Assembly: GCA_023150915.1 (NCBI GenBank)
Contig: JAKLKA010000001.1
Location: forward strand, 1 to 64,000
Direction of reading: 5' to 3'
Source of the DNA: Polyangiaceae bacterium
GTDB taxonomy: Bacteria; Myxococcota_A; Polyangia; Polyangiales; Polyangiaceae
DNA length: 64,000 bases
The position numbers and the translations under genes were made by a program. This document shows positions 44,878-54,141 of the stretch, piece by piece. The notes under the pieces are model-generated. The model was not told the DNA's origin and made no database searches. It was given only the letters and a program-made list of their open reading frames with translations. Position 1 is the first letter of the stretch. The number at the start of each line of letters is the position of its first letter.

Positions 44878-45615
44878 CTACCGGGCGGGCACGAGGCGTC
44901 GGGAGCGTGCCAGGATCTCCTCCGCGGCGGCCGCGTCTTCGCCTTCGATGGTGACAGCGAAGCCGCTGCCCGTTGAGGTGACGCGCGCGGAGACACCCTT
45001 GGGGACCAGCGGGCAGTCGGCCATTTCCGGTGCCACGTGCCCCAAGGCCGAGTTGCGGGCGATGTGGCAGTCGACCACCCGCTGTAGCCACTCGGCCGTC
45101 ATGCCCTCGACGGCTCGGAAGGTGACGATGGCGCCCCGGACGCTCGTCGACGGGTCGCGGACGCCGGCGCTCCTTTTCAACTCCTCGACGCTCGCGATGT
45201 CTTCGACGCGGCCGAAGGGGCTCGTGTCTCGGTCGTCGCCAGCAATGCCTCGGCACGACTCGGCCTCAGCTTGGCGCAGGGCGGCAGAAGCTGCGCGATG
45301 GTCCGCAGCGTGGCGGCGGTGCTCTGCCGCCCGTCGCGCGTGCGACGCGGTCGGGTTCCTCACCGACGTCCAGCACGCGCCGGTCTCGAGTATGGCGCTG
45401 GCGCGCTGCCGTGACCCGCCGCAACGCACGACAGCTTCGCTGGCTTTCGGGTCGTACTCGGCGGCGTGCGCGGCGCCCCTCTGGTCGTGCTCGTTGGCTC
45501 GAGCCTCGTGGCGCGGTGCGCTCATGTCATGTGGGCTCGCTCCGGGCGTCGCTGCCGCGCAGCCCAACGCGACCACGGATAGCGCGAAGGTGAGTTTTTC
45601 CGGGTGCTGGAGCAT
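44878..45615 (-). CDS. His-rich periplasmic lipoprotein of the copper island
   Basis: 245 residues from ATG 45615 (GGAGGAAG before it). Lipobox VVALGC, then a His/Ala/Asp-rich stretch (HDMSAPRHEARANEHDQ) likely to bind metal, a region with paired Cys (VVRCGGS, ETGACW), a charged helix with many His, and a C-terminal alpha/beta domain (CHIARNSALGHV, ARVTSTGSGFAVTIEG). No known family. Sigma-54 promoter and operator upstream place it in the metal regulon. Confidence 0.7.
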   Translation of the reverse strand: MLQHPEKLTFALSVVALGCAAATPGASPHDMSAPRHEARANEHDQRGAAHAAEYDPKASEAVVRCGGSRQRASAILETGACWTSVRNPTASHARRAAEHRRHAADHRAASAALRQAEAESCRGIAGDDRDTSPFGRVEDIASVEELKRSAGVRDPSTSVRGAIVTFRAVEGMTAEWLQRVVDCHIARNSALGHVAPEMADCPLVPKGVSARVTSTGSGFAVTIEGEDAAAAEEILARSRRLVPAR

Positions 45616-45648
45616 GGTTCTTCCTCCAGTGAATACTGCGCGGAACGC

Positions 45649-45664
45649 TGCATGAGGCGTGCCC
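45649..45664 (-). promoter_or_regulatory. Sigma-54 promoter of the His-rich lipoprotein
   Basis: GGGCACGCCTCATGCA on the minus strand: full GGCACG and TGCA blocks with correct spacing. Predicted +1 near 45638, leaving a 22-base leader with a good ribosome site. Operator 45716-45732 is about 55 bases further upstream. Confidence 0.7.
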
Positions 45665-45715
45665 GGTGCGGCCGCGCCGATTCTGGCGACTGGACTCGCC
45701 ATTCGAGGGCGCGGT

Positions 45716-45732
45716 GTGACGTCTCAAGTCAC
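45716..45732. promoter_or_regulatory. GTGAC-N7-GTCAC operator before the His-rich lipoprotein
   Basis: Perfect palindrome GTGAC GTCTCAA GTCAC. It overlaps the last codons of the upstream gene, so it sits at a protein-coding end. Confidence 0.65.
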
Positions 45733-46194
45733 AGAGCGGTCAACTCGGCCGTCCGAGATACCCAGAGCACGTAGGTTGCTCAACAGTCGGGTGAGGCACA
45801 CGTCCTCGCACTCGTCGAGCGCGTTGGCGTAGTCCGTTCGGTGCCGCACTTCGATGACTAGTTCTACCTCTCCGGGAGCGTCTGCTGTCGCGTAGTGCAA
45901 CGCATGGTCGAAGGGCCGGATCGAGATCCGTGTCCTCCACTCGGGTCGTGGCAGCGCAGCTTGCGCCAGAGCTCCGAGGTCGACCCAGATTGTCTGGCAC
46001 TTGGTGCATCCGGGGCTGAGCATGGGCCCGGCGTGACGGCCGACGAGGAATACGTCGTAGCCGATGGCGAGCAGTCCGTGAGCACTCGGAACCTGCGCCC
46101 GACGCACCTCGAACATGACGCCGTGTCGGGTGGCGAGGGCACGCAGGCGCGCTCGCCGCAGGTCGTTGCTCTCGCCGGGTGAATCCGAGTTCAT
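45724..46194 (-). CDS. Unknown protein controlled by a sigma-54 promoter
   Basis: 156 residues from ATG 46194 (GGAGG right before it). No signal peptide and no membrane segment. A CTKC motif in the middle (SPGCTKCQTIWVDL) and a Cys pair near the end (DECEDVC) could hold a metal. Nothing resembles a family that I know. Position, promoter and operators make it a member of the metal regulon. Confidence 0.6.
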   Translation of the reverse strand: MNSDSPGESNDLRRARLRALATRHGVMFEVRRAQVPSAHGLLAIGYDVFLVGRHAGPMLSPGCTKCQTIWVDLGALAQAALPRPEWRTRISIRPFDHALHYATADAPGEVELVIEVRHRTDYANALDECEDVCLTRLLSNLRALGISDGRVDRSVT

Positions 46195-46209
46195 GCCTCC
46201 AGTTCACGC

Positions 46210-46225
46210 GGCAATTCCCGTACCA
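46210..46225 (-). promoter_or_regulatory. Sigma-54 promoter of the unknown gene 45724-46194
   Basis: TGGTACGGGAATTGCC on the minus strand, consensus -24 and -12 blocks with correct spacing. The -12 base is 17 bases before the ATG, so the leader is about 5 bases. Tandem operators lie about 150 bases upstream (46375-46410). Confidence 0.65.
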
Positions 46226-46374
46226 CCGAGCCGAATGGCAGAGCTCACGACAGAGGGGCGGTGCGATGTCGGTGCCGCCCGCGCGCGTCGACTCGGTCGA
46301 CACCGCAATCGCACTGGGCGGTGGCGAACCGGATTCGCTTGGCCACGTGCTCGAGGCGCTCCATTGCGCCGGAC

Positions 46375-46410
46375 GTGACCGGCTCGGTCAGACGTGACGG
46401 GTCTCGTCAC
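46375..46410. promoter_or_regulatory. Tandem GTGAC-N7-GTCA(C/G) operators
   Basis: GTGAC CGGCTCG GTCAG (46375-46391) and GTGAC GGGTCTC GTCAC (46394-46410), 19 bases apart and thus on nearly the same helix face. They lie in the 361-base gap between cusA and the 45724 gene. Apart from these and the promoter, I see nothing in that gap. Confidence 0.65.
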
Positions 46411-46555
46411 GGTCAGCATTCGACTCGCGGGGGTCACTCGCGTGGTGCGGCGAGCGTCCGCCGTTCGGGAGGTCCCGTGTGGGCGGGACGAAAGCGGTGA
46501 AACCAGTCGGACGCTCGCCGCGACGCCAGTGAAGCAACGCCCGTGCCCGCGCCGT

Positions 46556-49500
46556 TCACCCTGCGGGCGCCGGTACCGGTAGCTGCTTCTTTCGCCAGAG
46601 GAAATACACTGCTGGGTAGACCAGGAGCTCCATCAAGAACGACGTGGCCAGGCCGCCGATCATCGGCGCTGCGATGCGCTTCATGAGATCGGAGCCGGTG
46701 CCCGTGGACCACATGATGGGCAAGAGGCCGATCATTGCGGCGCAGACCGTCATTGCCTTGGGGCGCACGCGTTTCACAGCACCATGGACGATGGCTTCGA
46801 CCAGCTCTTCGCGCGTCTGGAGCTGCCCTCTCTTCTTCGCTTCGTCGAAGGAGAGGTCCAGGAAGAGCAGCATGAACACCCCCGTCTCGGCGTCGAGCCC
46901 CATGAGCGCGATCATACCCACCCAGACCGCGATCGAGATGTTGTAGCCGAGCGCCCAGAGCAGCCACACGGCTCCGATGGCCGAGAACGGCACGGCCAGC
47001 ATGACGATCAGCGTCTTGACCGTGGACTTGGTGTTCAAGTAGAGGAGCGCGAAGATCAGGACCAGGGTGATCGGCACGATCAGCTTCAGCCGCTCGGTGA
47101 CGCGGAGCATGTTCTCGTACTGGCCGCTCCAGACCATGTTGTAGCCGGTGGGCAGGGTCACGCCCGAGGTCACGGCCTTCTTGGCCGCCGTGACGTAGCC
47201 GCCCACGTCGTACTTCGAGGTATCGAAGTCCACGTAGACGTAGCCCGCCAGCAGCCCGTTCTCGTCGCGGATCATCGCGGGGCCGTGCGCCAGCACGACG
47301 TCGGCGATCTCGCTCATGGGGATTTGGCCATCGCCGCTCGGCAGCGGCAGGAGCACTCGCTGCAGGCTGCTGAGATCCTCACGGAAGTCGCGGGCGTAGC
47401 GTACGTTGATCCCGTAGCGTTCGCGACCCTCGACCGTGATCGACTGGTTGTCGCCGCCCACCGCGGTCATGACCATCATGTTTGCGTCGTCCACGCTCAG
47501 GCCGTAGCGGGCGAGCTGCTGGCGCTTGAGCACGAAGTCGACGAAGTAGCCCCCGGCCACGCGCTCGGCGTACACACTGCGCGTTCCGGGCAGCTTCTTG
47601 ATCACCCCCTCGGTCTCCTGCGCGATGCGCTCGATGGTGGCGAGGTCGGCGCCGCTGACCTTGATGCCGATCGGCGTGCGAATGCCGGTCGAGAGCATGT
47701 CGAGGCGGCCCTTGATGGGCATGGTCCAGGCGTTCGAGATCCCAGGCAGCTGGAGCGCCTGGTTCAGCTCGTTCTCCAGGTCTTCCTGCGAGATGCGGTC
47801 ACGCCAGAAGGGACGCAGCGCGGGCTTCAGCCACTCGGGCGACCAGCTCGAGTACCAGCGCGGTCGCTCCCGCCACTCACGCTCCGGCTTGAGGATGATG
47901 GTGGTTTCCATCATGGTGAACGGAGCTGGATCCGTCGACGTGTTGGCGCGCCCAGCCTTGCCGAACACGCGCTCGATTTCCGGGAAGCGCATCAAGATCT
48001 TGTCTTGGACCTGGAGCGCCTTCTGCGCCTCGGCCACCGACATGCCGGGCTCGACCGCCGATGGCATGTAGAGGATCGTCCCCTCGCGCAGCGGCGGCAT
48101 GAACTCGGAGCCCAGCCGGAAATAGACGGGGAGGGTGGCGAGGATCGCCACGATGCTGAGCGCGATGGTCGCGCGCGGATGCGCGAGCACCAGCCGGCAG
48201 GGCCGCTCGTACAGCCGGTGAAGCGCTCTCGAGATGGGGTGCTTCTCTTCGGAATGGTACGTGCCGACGAGCACGCGGGTCGCGATCCACGCCAAGAATC
48301 GTGGGCGGAACTTGAACTCGTCGATGCGGGCGAAGAGCATGCGCATCGCGGGGTCGAGGGTGATGGCCAGGAACGCCGCGATGGCCATCGCCAGGTTCTT
48401 CGAATACGCGAGTGGCCGGAACAAGCGCCCTTCCTGGTCGACGAGCGTGAACACCGGCATGAAGGCGACAGCGATCACCAACAGCGAAAAGAACACACCC
48501 GGCCCGACCTCGAGCAGCGCTTCGAGGCGCACGTGGTGGAAGTCGCCCTTCTTCCCGTCCTGGATCCAGTGGTGGATCTTGTTGTATGCGTTCTCGACCT
48601 CGACGATGGCCCCGTCCACCAGCACGCCGATGGAGATGGCGATGCCGGCCAGCGACATCAGGTTGGCGTTGAGGCCCATGGCGTACATCGGGATGAAGGC
48701 CAGGGCCACCGACACCGGGATGGTGACGATCGGGATGATGGCCGACGGAATGTGCCAGAGGAAGATCAGGATGATGATCGAGACCACGATGATCTCCTCG
48801 ATCAACTTCTCCTTCACGGTGTCGATGGCGGCGTTGATCAGCTCCGAGCGGTCGTAGGTCGTCACGACCTCGACGCCCTTCGGCAGTGAAGGCTTCAGCT
48901 CCTCGAGCTTGGCCTTCACGCGCTCGATCACGTTCAGCGCGTTCTCCCCGGAGCGCATCACGACGATGCCACCCACCACGTCGCCTTGCCCGTCCAGGTC
49001 GGCGATGCCCCGGCGAAGCTCGGGGCCGAGCGCGACTCGCGCCACGTCCTTGACCAGCACCGGCGTCCCGCCCTCGGAACGCAGCACCAGGTTCTCGATG
49101 TCCTGGGTGCTCTTCACGTAACCCCGGCCGCGCACCATGTATTCGCGACCGCTGATCTCGACCAACCTCCCTCCGACGTCGTCGTTGCCGGTCTTGACTG
49201 CCCCGATCACTGTGGCGAGGGGCAGCTTGAAAGCGGCGAGGGCATTCGGGTCTACCGTGACCTGGTATTGACGAACCTGGCCGCCCACGGTGGCCACCTC
49301 GGAAACGCCTGCCACGCTCTGCAGGGCGTAACGCAGGTACCAATCCTGATACGACCTCAGCTCGTCCGAGGAGTGCTGGCCCGTCTTGTCGACCAGCGCA
49401 TATTGGAAGACCCATCCCACGCTGGTCGCGTCTGGCCCGAGCTCGGTCCGGACGTCGCGCGGGAGCTGTGGCGTGATCTTGGAGAGATACTCGAGCACGC

Positions 49501-49822
49501 GTGTGCGCGCCCAATACATGTCCGTGCCGTCTTCGAAGATCACGTATACGTAACTGAAACCGAAGTCCGAGAAGCCGCGGATGGCCTTGACCTTGGGCGC
49601 GCCGAGGAGCGATGTGATGATCGGATAGGTGACCTGATCCTCGATGATGTCGGGGCTCCGGTCCCAGCGCGAATAGACGATCACCTGTGTGTCCGAGAGA
49701 TCGGGCAGCGCGTCGAGCGGGATGTTGCGCATCGACCAGAGCGAGCCGATCAGCATCATGATGGTCGCCGCGATGACCAGGTATCGGCTCTCGGCCGAGA
49801 AGCGGATGATGGCTTTGATCAT
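46556..49822 (-). CDS. cusA: Copper/silver RND efflux pump, CusA type
   Basis: 1088 residues with 12 membrane helices and two large periplasmic loops. The three methionines that relay Cu(I)/Ag(I) in CusA are conserved: Met586 (ILYMPS), Met637 (APFTMMETT) and Met709 (RLDMLSTGI). Helix 4 reads GVLVDGAIVEVENAYNKI, so one Asp of the proton path is present. It drives metal out across the periplasm with CusB and CusC. It is the last gene of the five-gene operon, 19 bases after cusB. Confidence 0.95.
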   Translation of the reverse strand: MIKAIIRFSAESRYLVIAATIMMLIGSLWSMRNIPLDALPDLSDTQVIVYSRWDRSPDIIEDQVTYPIITSLLGAPKVKAIRGFSDFGFSYVYVIFEDGTDMYWARTRVLEYLSKITPQLPRDVRTELGPDATSVGWVFQYALVDKTGQHSSDELRSYQDWYLRYALQSVAGVSEVATVGGQVRQYQVTVDPNALAAFKLPLATVIGAVKTGNDDVGGRLVEISGREYMVRGRGYVKSTQDIENLVLRSEGGTPVLVKDVARVALGPELRRGIADLDGQGDVVGGIVVMRSGENALNVIERVKAKLEELKPSLPKGVEVVTTYDRSELINAAIDTVKEKLIEEIIVVSIIILIFLWHIPSAIIPIVTIPVSVALAFIPMYAMGLNANLMSLAGIAISIGVLVDGAIVEVENAYNKIHHWIQDGKKGDFHHVRLEALLEVGPGVFFSLLVIAVAFMPVFTLVDQEGRLFRPLAYSKNLAMAIAAFLAITLDPAMRMLFARIDEFKFRPRFLAWIATRVLVGTYHSEEKHPISRALHRLYERPCRLVLAHPRATIALSIVAILATLPVYFRLGSEFMPPLREGTILYMPSAVEPGMSVAEAQKALQVQDKILMRFPEIERVFGKAGRANTSTDPAPFTMMETTIILKPEREWRERPRWYSSWSPEWLKPALRPFWRDRISQEDLENELNQALQLPGISNAWTMPIKGRLDMLSTGIRTPIGIKVSGADLATIERIAQETEGVIKKLPGTRSVYAERVAGGYFVDFVLKRQQLARYGLSVDDANMMVMTAVGGDNQSITVEGRERYGINVRYARDFREDLSSLQRVLLPLPSGDGQIPMSEIADVVLAHGPAMIRDENGLLAGYVYVDFDTSKYDVGGYVTAAKKAVTSGVTLPTGYNMVWSGQYENMLRVTERLKLIVPITLVLIFALLYLNTKSTVKTLIVMLAVPFSAIGAVWLLWALGYNISIAVWVGMIALMGLDAETGVFMLLFLDLSFDEAKKRGQLQTREELVEAIVHGAVKRVRPKAMTVCAAMIGLLPIMWSTGTGSDLMKRIAAPMIGGLATSFLMELLVYPAVYFLWRKKQLPVPAPAG

Positions 49823-49841
49823 GGGGTTCGCCTCCGCCCCG

Positions 49842-51608
49842 TCACGGCTTCTTCGCCTCGGTGGGCGTCAGGAACATGCCGCACTTGGGGCAGCGCGACG
49901 GGTGGTCGTCCGTGACCTCGGGGTGCATCGGGCAGGCGTACTGGGGAGCGGGCACTGCGCTCGGAGCGGGTGCCGGTGACGGAGCGGCGCTGGTCGGAGC
50001 GACTTTTCCGGGAACGTGCGGCAGCGCGCTTCCCGACGGTGCGGCGGAGGCGGGCGGTGCTCCGGAGCTGCCCGGCGCAGGCGCAGGCTTGGCCGAGCCG
50101 GCGGTGAGCGCCGCGAGCGACGCGCGCAGGCGCGACTCCGAATCGACCAGGAAGTTGGCGCGCACGACCACCTTCTCACCCTCGGAGAGCCCGGAGATGA
50201 CCTCTACCTGGGCGCCGTCCGAGTCGCCGAGCGCGATTTCTCGAGGCTGGAGCATGCCCGCTCCGAGCGCGACGAACGCGATTTTCTTCGTCCCCGAGTC
50301 GATCACCGCATCCTCTGGAATGCGCAGCCCTTCGCGCTCGGCGCCCTCGAGCGTCACCTGGCCGAACATCTCCGGCTTGAGCTCACCGCTGGGGTTGGCG
50401 AATTCCAGGCGAAGCTTGACCGTGCGGGTCTTGGGATCGAGCACCGGATCGACGAATGCCGCGGTACCTTCGAACGTGCGGTTCGGGTATGCCTTGAGCG
50501 TCAGCTTGGCCGGCATGCCCACGCGGACGCGGTGAAGGTCGGTCTCGTAGATGTCCGCCAGCACCCAGACGCGTGACAGGTCGACGATCTCGTAGGGCAT
50601 GGCGCCCTCATCGAGCTTCATGCCGCCGACCACCTCTTTCTTGGTGACCACGCCGGCAATCGGCGAGTGGAAGGTGAGCGACCTGAGGCCCTTCCCGCCT
50701 TCTTCGATCTTCTTGATGGCCGACTCAGGCACGTCCCAAAGCTCGAGCTTGCGGCGTGACGCAGCCACCAGCCCGCTGGTGTCGACCGGATACTCGGACG
50801 ACGCTGCCAGGGACTTCTGGGTCCTGAGGGCGATGCGGTACTCTTCCTGTGCTGCGAGCAACTCCGGGCTGTAGCCGGAGAACAACGGTGCGCCTCGCCG
50901 CACCGGTTTGCCGACGAAGTCGACGTACACGCGCTCGACGTACACCGCCACTTTCACGTTGACGTGCCGCACGCGGCGCTCGTCCATGGCGACACGGCCG
51001 ACCGTCTCCCAGGTGCCTTTCACCTTGCCGCGGGTGACGTCAGCGGTCTTGAGACCAATCAGCTGCTGGCGAGCGGGATCGATCTCGACGGTCGCGAGAC
51101 CGTCGACCTGAGATCCTCCGCTCACTTCGTCTTCGTAGACCGGGATGAAGTCCATCCCCATGTCGTCCTTGCGTGGCGTGGGCGAGGTCTGTCGCGGATC
51201 CATCGGCGAGCGATAGAACTTGACCTTGCGTTCGCCCGGGCCCGCGGTGGACGCCCCGGGCTTCCCGCCGACCTTCACCAGCTTCATGCCGCAGATCGGG
51301 CATTCGCCCGGGTGATCTTGCACGATGGTCGGATGCATCGGGCACTGGTAGAGAGCCTTCTCCGCGTCGCCGGCTGCGCCTGGGACTCTGGTTCGCGACG
51401 CGATCAGATATCCGCCGCCGCCGGCCGCTGCAGCCGCGACGACAGCCGTGAGGAGCAGCGCGAGCCAGCCGAATCTTCCCGGCTCGCGCCGCACGGCGGG
51501 CGACGGCGGCTCGGGCGGAGGCGACGGCTCGGGGCTCGCGGGGGGGGCCTCGAGCGTGGCGAGATCCGGCGAGCCGGGGTCCGGCGGCGGCGCGGGCTCG
51601 CTGCTCAT
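49842..51608 (-). CDS. cusB: Membrane-fusion protein CusB type with two heavy-metal-binding modules
   Basis: 588 residues. A Pro-rich cytoplasmic tail and one membrane helix (about 46-70) come first. A first metal module YQCPMHPTIVQDHPGECP follows, then a Met-rich linker (MDPRQTSPTP, DDMGMDF), the adaptor core (VYVERVYVDFVGKPV, barrel, LRLEFANPSGELKPEMFG), a Pro/Ala linker and a second module YACPMHPEVTDDHPSRCP at the very C-terminus. Two such modules in one adaptor is unusual; they may load Cu or Ag onto the pump. Overlaps the outer-membrane gene by four bases. Confidence 0.93.
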   Translation of the reverse strand: MSSEPAPPPDPGSPDLATLEAPPASPEPSPPPEPPSPAVRREPGRFGWLALLLTAVVAAAAAGGGGYLIASRTRVPGAAGDAEKALYQCPMHPTIVQDHPGECPICGMKLVKVGGKPGASTAGPGERKVKFYRSPMDPRQTSPTPRKDDMGMDFIPVYEDEVSGGSQVDGLATVEIDPARQQLIGLKTADVTRGKVKGTWETVGRVAMDERRVRHVNVKVAVYVERVYVDFVGKPVRRGAPLFSGYSPELLAAQEEYRIALRTQKSLAASSEYPVDTSGLVAASRRKLELWDVPESAIKKIEEGGKGLRSLTFHSPIAGVVTKKEVVGGMKLDEGAMPYEIVDLSRVWVLADIYETDLHRVRVGMPAKLTLKAYPNRTFEGTAAFVDPVLDPKTRTVKLRLEFANPSGELKPEMFGQVTLEGAEREGLRIPEDAVIDSGTKKIAFVALGAGMLQPREIALGDSDGAQVEVISGLSEGEKVVVRANFLVDSESRLRASLAALTAGSAKPAPAPGSSGAPPASAAPSGSALPHVPGKVAPTSAAPSPAPAPSAVPAPQYACPMHPEVTDDHPSRCPKCGMFLTPTEAKKP

Positions 51609-53098
51609 CGTACCTCCGCGGAATTGGCGACGAACGGCAGGCGTCCCAGCGCCCGGTCCAGTCTGGCGCGGCGCCTCCCGAGCTCGGCGACGGCAGAGTG
51701 AAGCGAAAGCTCGACGTCGCGCAGGTTCTTCTCACCCTCCACCACCGCGAGGAAGCTGGTGCGGCCTGGGGCGAAATCGACTCGCGCGGCCGCCACCTGC
51801 GCCTTGGCGGCCGGGACCACCCGCTGTTCGATGATCTTGACGACGCGGATGGTCTCCAGCACTTGCTGGCGCGCGACGCTCACCCGAACGCGGATACGGT
51901 CCACTTCCCTCGCGGCCTGAGCGCGCGCTTCGGCGCTGCGGGCGCCCGCCTCCTCGAGCATTCCTCCGCGCCGCCCGCGCTGAAGGGGAATCGGCGCGGC
52001 GATGCCCAGCATCAGCCGCGCATCCGGCATGACCATCGTGTTGTACGACGCCATCAGGGTGAAATCCGGGTAGTACTCGCGCTCGGCATACTGGGCGAGC
52101 GACTCTGCCGCGCGCTCTCGCGCCCGCAAACCGCGCAGCTCCGGGCTCGAAGAGAGCGCGATGCGCCAGAGCTCCGGTTCGGAGGCAGGCGGTTCCAGAT
52201 CCGGGCTCGACGAGACATCCGGCGGCGGCAGGGCCTCGGTCGGAGCACGGTGCAGAAGGCCGTTCAGCACGGCTGCGATGGATGTGCGTTCGGCGTGCAG
52301 TGTCGCGCTTTGCTGCACCAGGCGTGACAGCTCGACCTCTGCCTGCAACGGGTCCTGGAGCGATGCCCGGCCCGTCGAGAGCTGGACTTCGGCGGCGGAC
52401 TTCAGCTCGCGTAACAGGTGCTGGTGGTAGTCGTTCACCTCGAGCGAGCGGTGGACCAGGTAGTAGTCGTCGAACGACAGCGAGGCCTCGAGCGCCAAAT
52501 CGAGCTCGGTCACGCGAACGTCGTCGCGGGCGGCCTCGCTCTCCGCCTCGGCGCTGGCGCCCAGGCTTGCGCGCTTGCCGGGCCAAGGGAGCCGCTGGCT
52601 GACCTGCACGGTCTGACCAAACGAGCCGCTGCCGATGGTCATGGGCGCGAAGCCATAGGCCACTTCCGGATCATCGAGCGCGGAGACCTGCGACCGCCGG
52701 GCCCGCGCCGCGCGCAATGCCTGCCGGCGCGCATCCACCTCGGGGTTTCGCCGAACCACGGCGCGGATCAGCGCCGTGCGCGACAGCACGCTCCGACTTG
52801 CCGAAAGCGCTGCCGGGGCGGGACCTTCCGCCCGAGCCGCAGCTTCGGTGCCCGACTCGACAAGAGGCTCCGGCGGTCGCCTGGGTCGAGCGGGCTCCGC
52901 CAGATCGGCGGCGCCGACCGCCGGTGGCTCCGGCTCAGCAGCCGACCGGCTCGGCACGCACGCCGCAACGCCGAGCGTCGCCGCCACCAAAGCGGACAGG
53001 CGAGCCACTCGTGGACTTACGAAGCGGCAGATTGAAGGTCGCGCGTGGTCCAAGACGAGTCCCCAGCTCGGCTCGTGCAGAAAGCGCGCCACCAGCAT
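51605..53098 (-). CDS. cusC: TolC-family outer-membrane channel, CusC type
   Basis: 497 residues from ATG 53098, chosen for the GGGGGAG site five bases before it (a GTG at 53131 is also open). Lipoprotein signal with a long first segment ending LGVAAC. The two coiled-coil hairpin repeats of the TolC family are visible (LALEASLSFDDYYLVH, AARVDFAPGRTSFLAVVEGEKN). It forms the outer-membrane exit duct for CusBA. Ends overlapping cusB. Confidence 0.9.
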   Translation of the reverse strand: MLVARFLHEPSWGLVLDHARPSICRFVSPRVARLSALVAATLGVAACVPSRSAAEPEPPAVGAADLAEPARPRRPPEPLVESGTEAAARAEGPAPAALSASRSVLSRTALIRAVVRRNPEVDARRQALRAARARRSQVSALDDPEVAYGFAPMTIGSGSFGQTVQVSQRLPWPGKRASLGASAEAESEAARDDVRVTELDLALEASLSFDDYYLVHRSLEVNDYHQHLLRELKSAAEVQLSTGRASLQDPLQAEVELSRLVQQSATLHAERTSIAAVLNGLLHRAPTEALPPPDVSSSPDLEPPASEPELWRIALSSSPELRGLRARERAAESLAQYAEREYYPDFTLMASYNTMVMPDARLMLGIAAPIPLQRGRRGGMLEEAGARSAEARAQAAREVDRIRVRVSVARQQVLETIRVVKIIEQRVVPAAKAQVAAARVDFAPGRTSFLAVVEGEKNLRDVELSLHSAVAELGRRRARLDRALGRLPFVANSAEVR

Positions 53099-53134
53099 GA
53101 CGCTCCCCCGCACCGGCGCCGAGCCTGTCACGCA

Positions 53135-53416
53135 TCACTTCCCGGGTCCACCGTCTGCGCTGACCGGCACCAGCTTCATCCCGCACTTCGGACAGTCCGA
53201 CGCCTTGGTGTCGGTCACCTCCGGGTGCATCGGGCAGACGTACCGGGTCGCGCTTGCAGGGCTTGCGGGGCTCGCGGCGCTCGCGGGGCTCCCGGGGCTC
53301 GCGGCGCTGGCGTGCCCCTGGTGTGAGGGCGAATTGCCGCTCGGGTTGTTGCAGGCGGCGAGCAGCAACCCGCCCAGCGCCAGCAGCGTGAACCTTTGGA
53401 ATCCCAGAATCCGCAT
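53135..53416 (-). CDS. Small lipoprotein with a heavy-metal-binding module
   Basis: 93 residues: signal ending LLLAAC, a Pro/Ala/Ser linker built of near-identical ASPASPASA units, and one C-terminal module RYVCPMHPEVTDTKASDCP followed by KCGMKL. Matches the metal modules of cusB. Likely a periplasmic metal shuttle like a minimal CusF substitute; that role is inferred. Confidence 0.85.
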   Translation of the reverse strand: MRILGFQRFTLLALGGLLLAACNNPSGNSPSHQGHASAASPGSPASAASPASPASATRYVCPMHPEVTDTKASDCPKCGMKLVPVSADGGPGK

Positions 53417-53440
53417 ACCTGCCTCGTTCTCGATGTTCGT

Positions 53441-54037
53441 TCAGTGCGGGTGAGTGGAGTGATCGTGCGCGGGTGCCTTTGCCGGCGCTGCCGCTGGGGG
53501 CGTTTCGCTCGCCGCCGGCTGTGGCCTTGCCGCTGCTGCAGAGGGCTCCGCGCTCGGTTCCGGCGTGCGAGTGGGCGCCGTCGCCGCCGCGTGATCGTGT
53601 TTCGGCGCCGAGAAGGGCCCGTGGTGGTGGGGATCGGCGGACCACGGGGACAGGCCCGGGTGGAGCATGTCGGCACCGAAGTGAGCGGCGACGGTGGTCG
53701 CGGCGGCCGCGACCCCGACCGCGAGCACGCCGAGCACGCGCCGCCGCGCGCCGAACCAGACCGCCCCGCAGGCGAGCAGCATCAGCGCGGTCGAGCCCAG
53801 AGCGAGGTTCCGATGCCTCGCGATCTGTGCCGGGTCGCCCCCCATGTCGATCACGTGCCCGGCCGAGAGCATCCCCGTAGCTGCCGTCAAGATCGCGACC
53901 ACTGCGGCGGAGGCGGTGGTCAGCCGTGCAAGCCAGGACCAGCGCTCGCCGCCGCGCAGCGCTACCACAGAGACTACCGCCGCGGCGAGCGTGAGCGCGA
54001 TCGGAAGATGCACGAGAAGATGGTGTGAATACGGCAC
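53441..54037 (-). CDS. Membrane protein (DUF2231-like) with His-rich tail
   Basis: 198 residues from GTG 54037. Four membrane helices; the first begins HHLLVHLPIALTL, the DUF2231 hallmark, and helix 3 follows HVIDMGGDPAQIARHRNLALG, with His suited to metal or haem. The C-terminal 55 residues are Pro/Ala/His-rich (HHHGPFSAPKHDH, AHDHSTHPH), a probable metal sink. First gene of the operon that ends with cusA. The start gives a leader of only about 6 bases. Confidence 0.72.
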   Translation of the reverse strand: MPYSHHLLVHLPIALTLAAAVVSVVALRGGERWSWLARLTTASAAVVAILTAATGMLSAGHVIDMGGDPAQIARHRNLALGSTALMLLACGAVWFGARRRVLGVLAVGVAAAATTVAAHFGADMLHPGLSPWSADPHHHGPFSAPKHDHAAATAPTRTPEPSAEPSAAAARPQPAASETPPAAAPAKAPAHDHSTHPH

Positions 54038-54053
54038 GCGACCTAGAATCCCT

Positions 54054-54069
54054 AGCAAGCCGTGTGCCC
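54054..54069 (-). promoter_or_regulatory. Sigma-54 promoter of the cus operon
   Basis: GGGCACACGGCTTGCT on the minus strand: GGCACA and TTGCT with correct spacing. The -12 base is 18 bases before the GTG start. The operator 54176-54192 is about 110 bases upstream, a normal enhancer distance. Confidence 0.7.
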
Positions 54070-54141
54070 GGCCCACGGTTTGCACTGGCGCTGGCCCGGC
54101 GGCTACGGAAGTCGCAGATAACATCAGAAAGTGGGTGGAGC

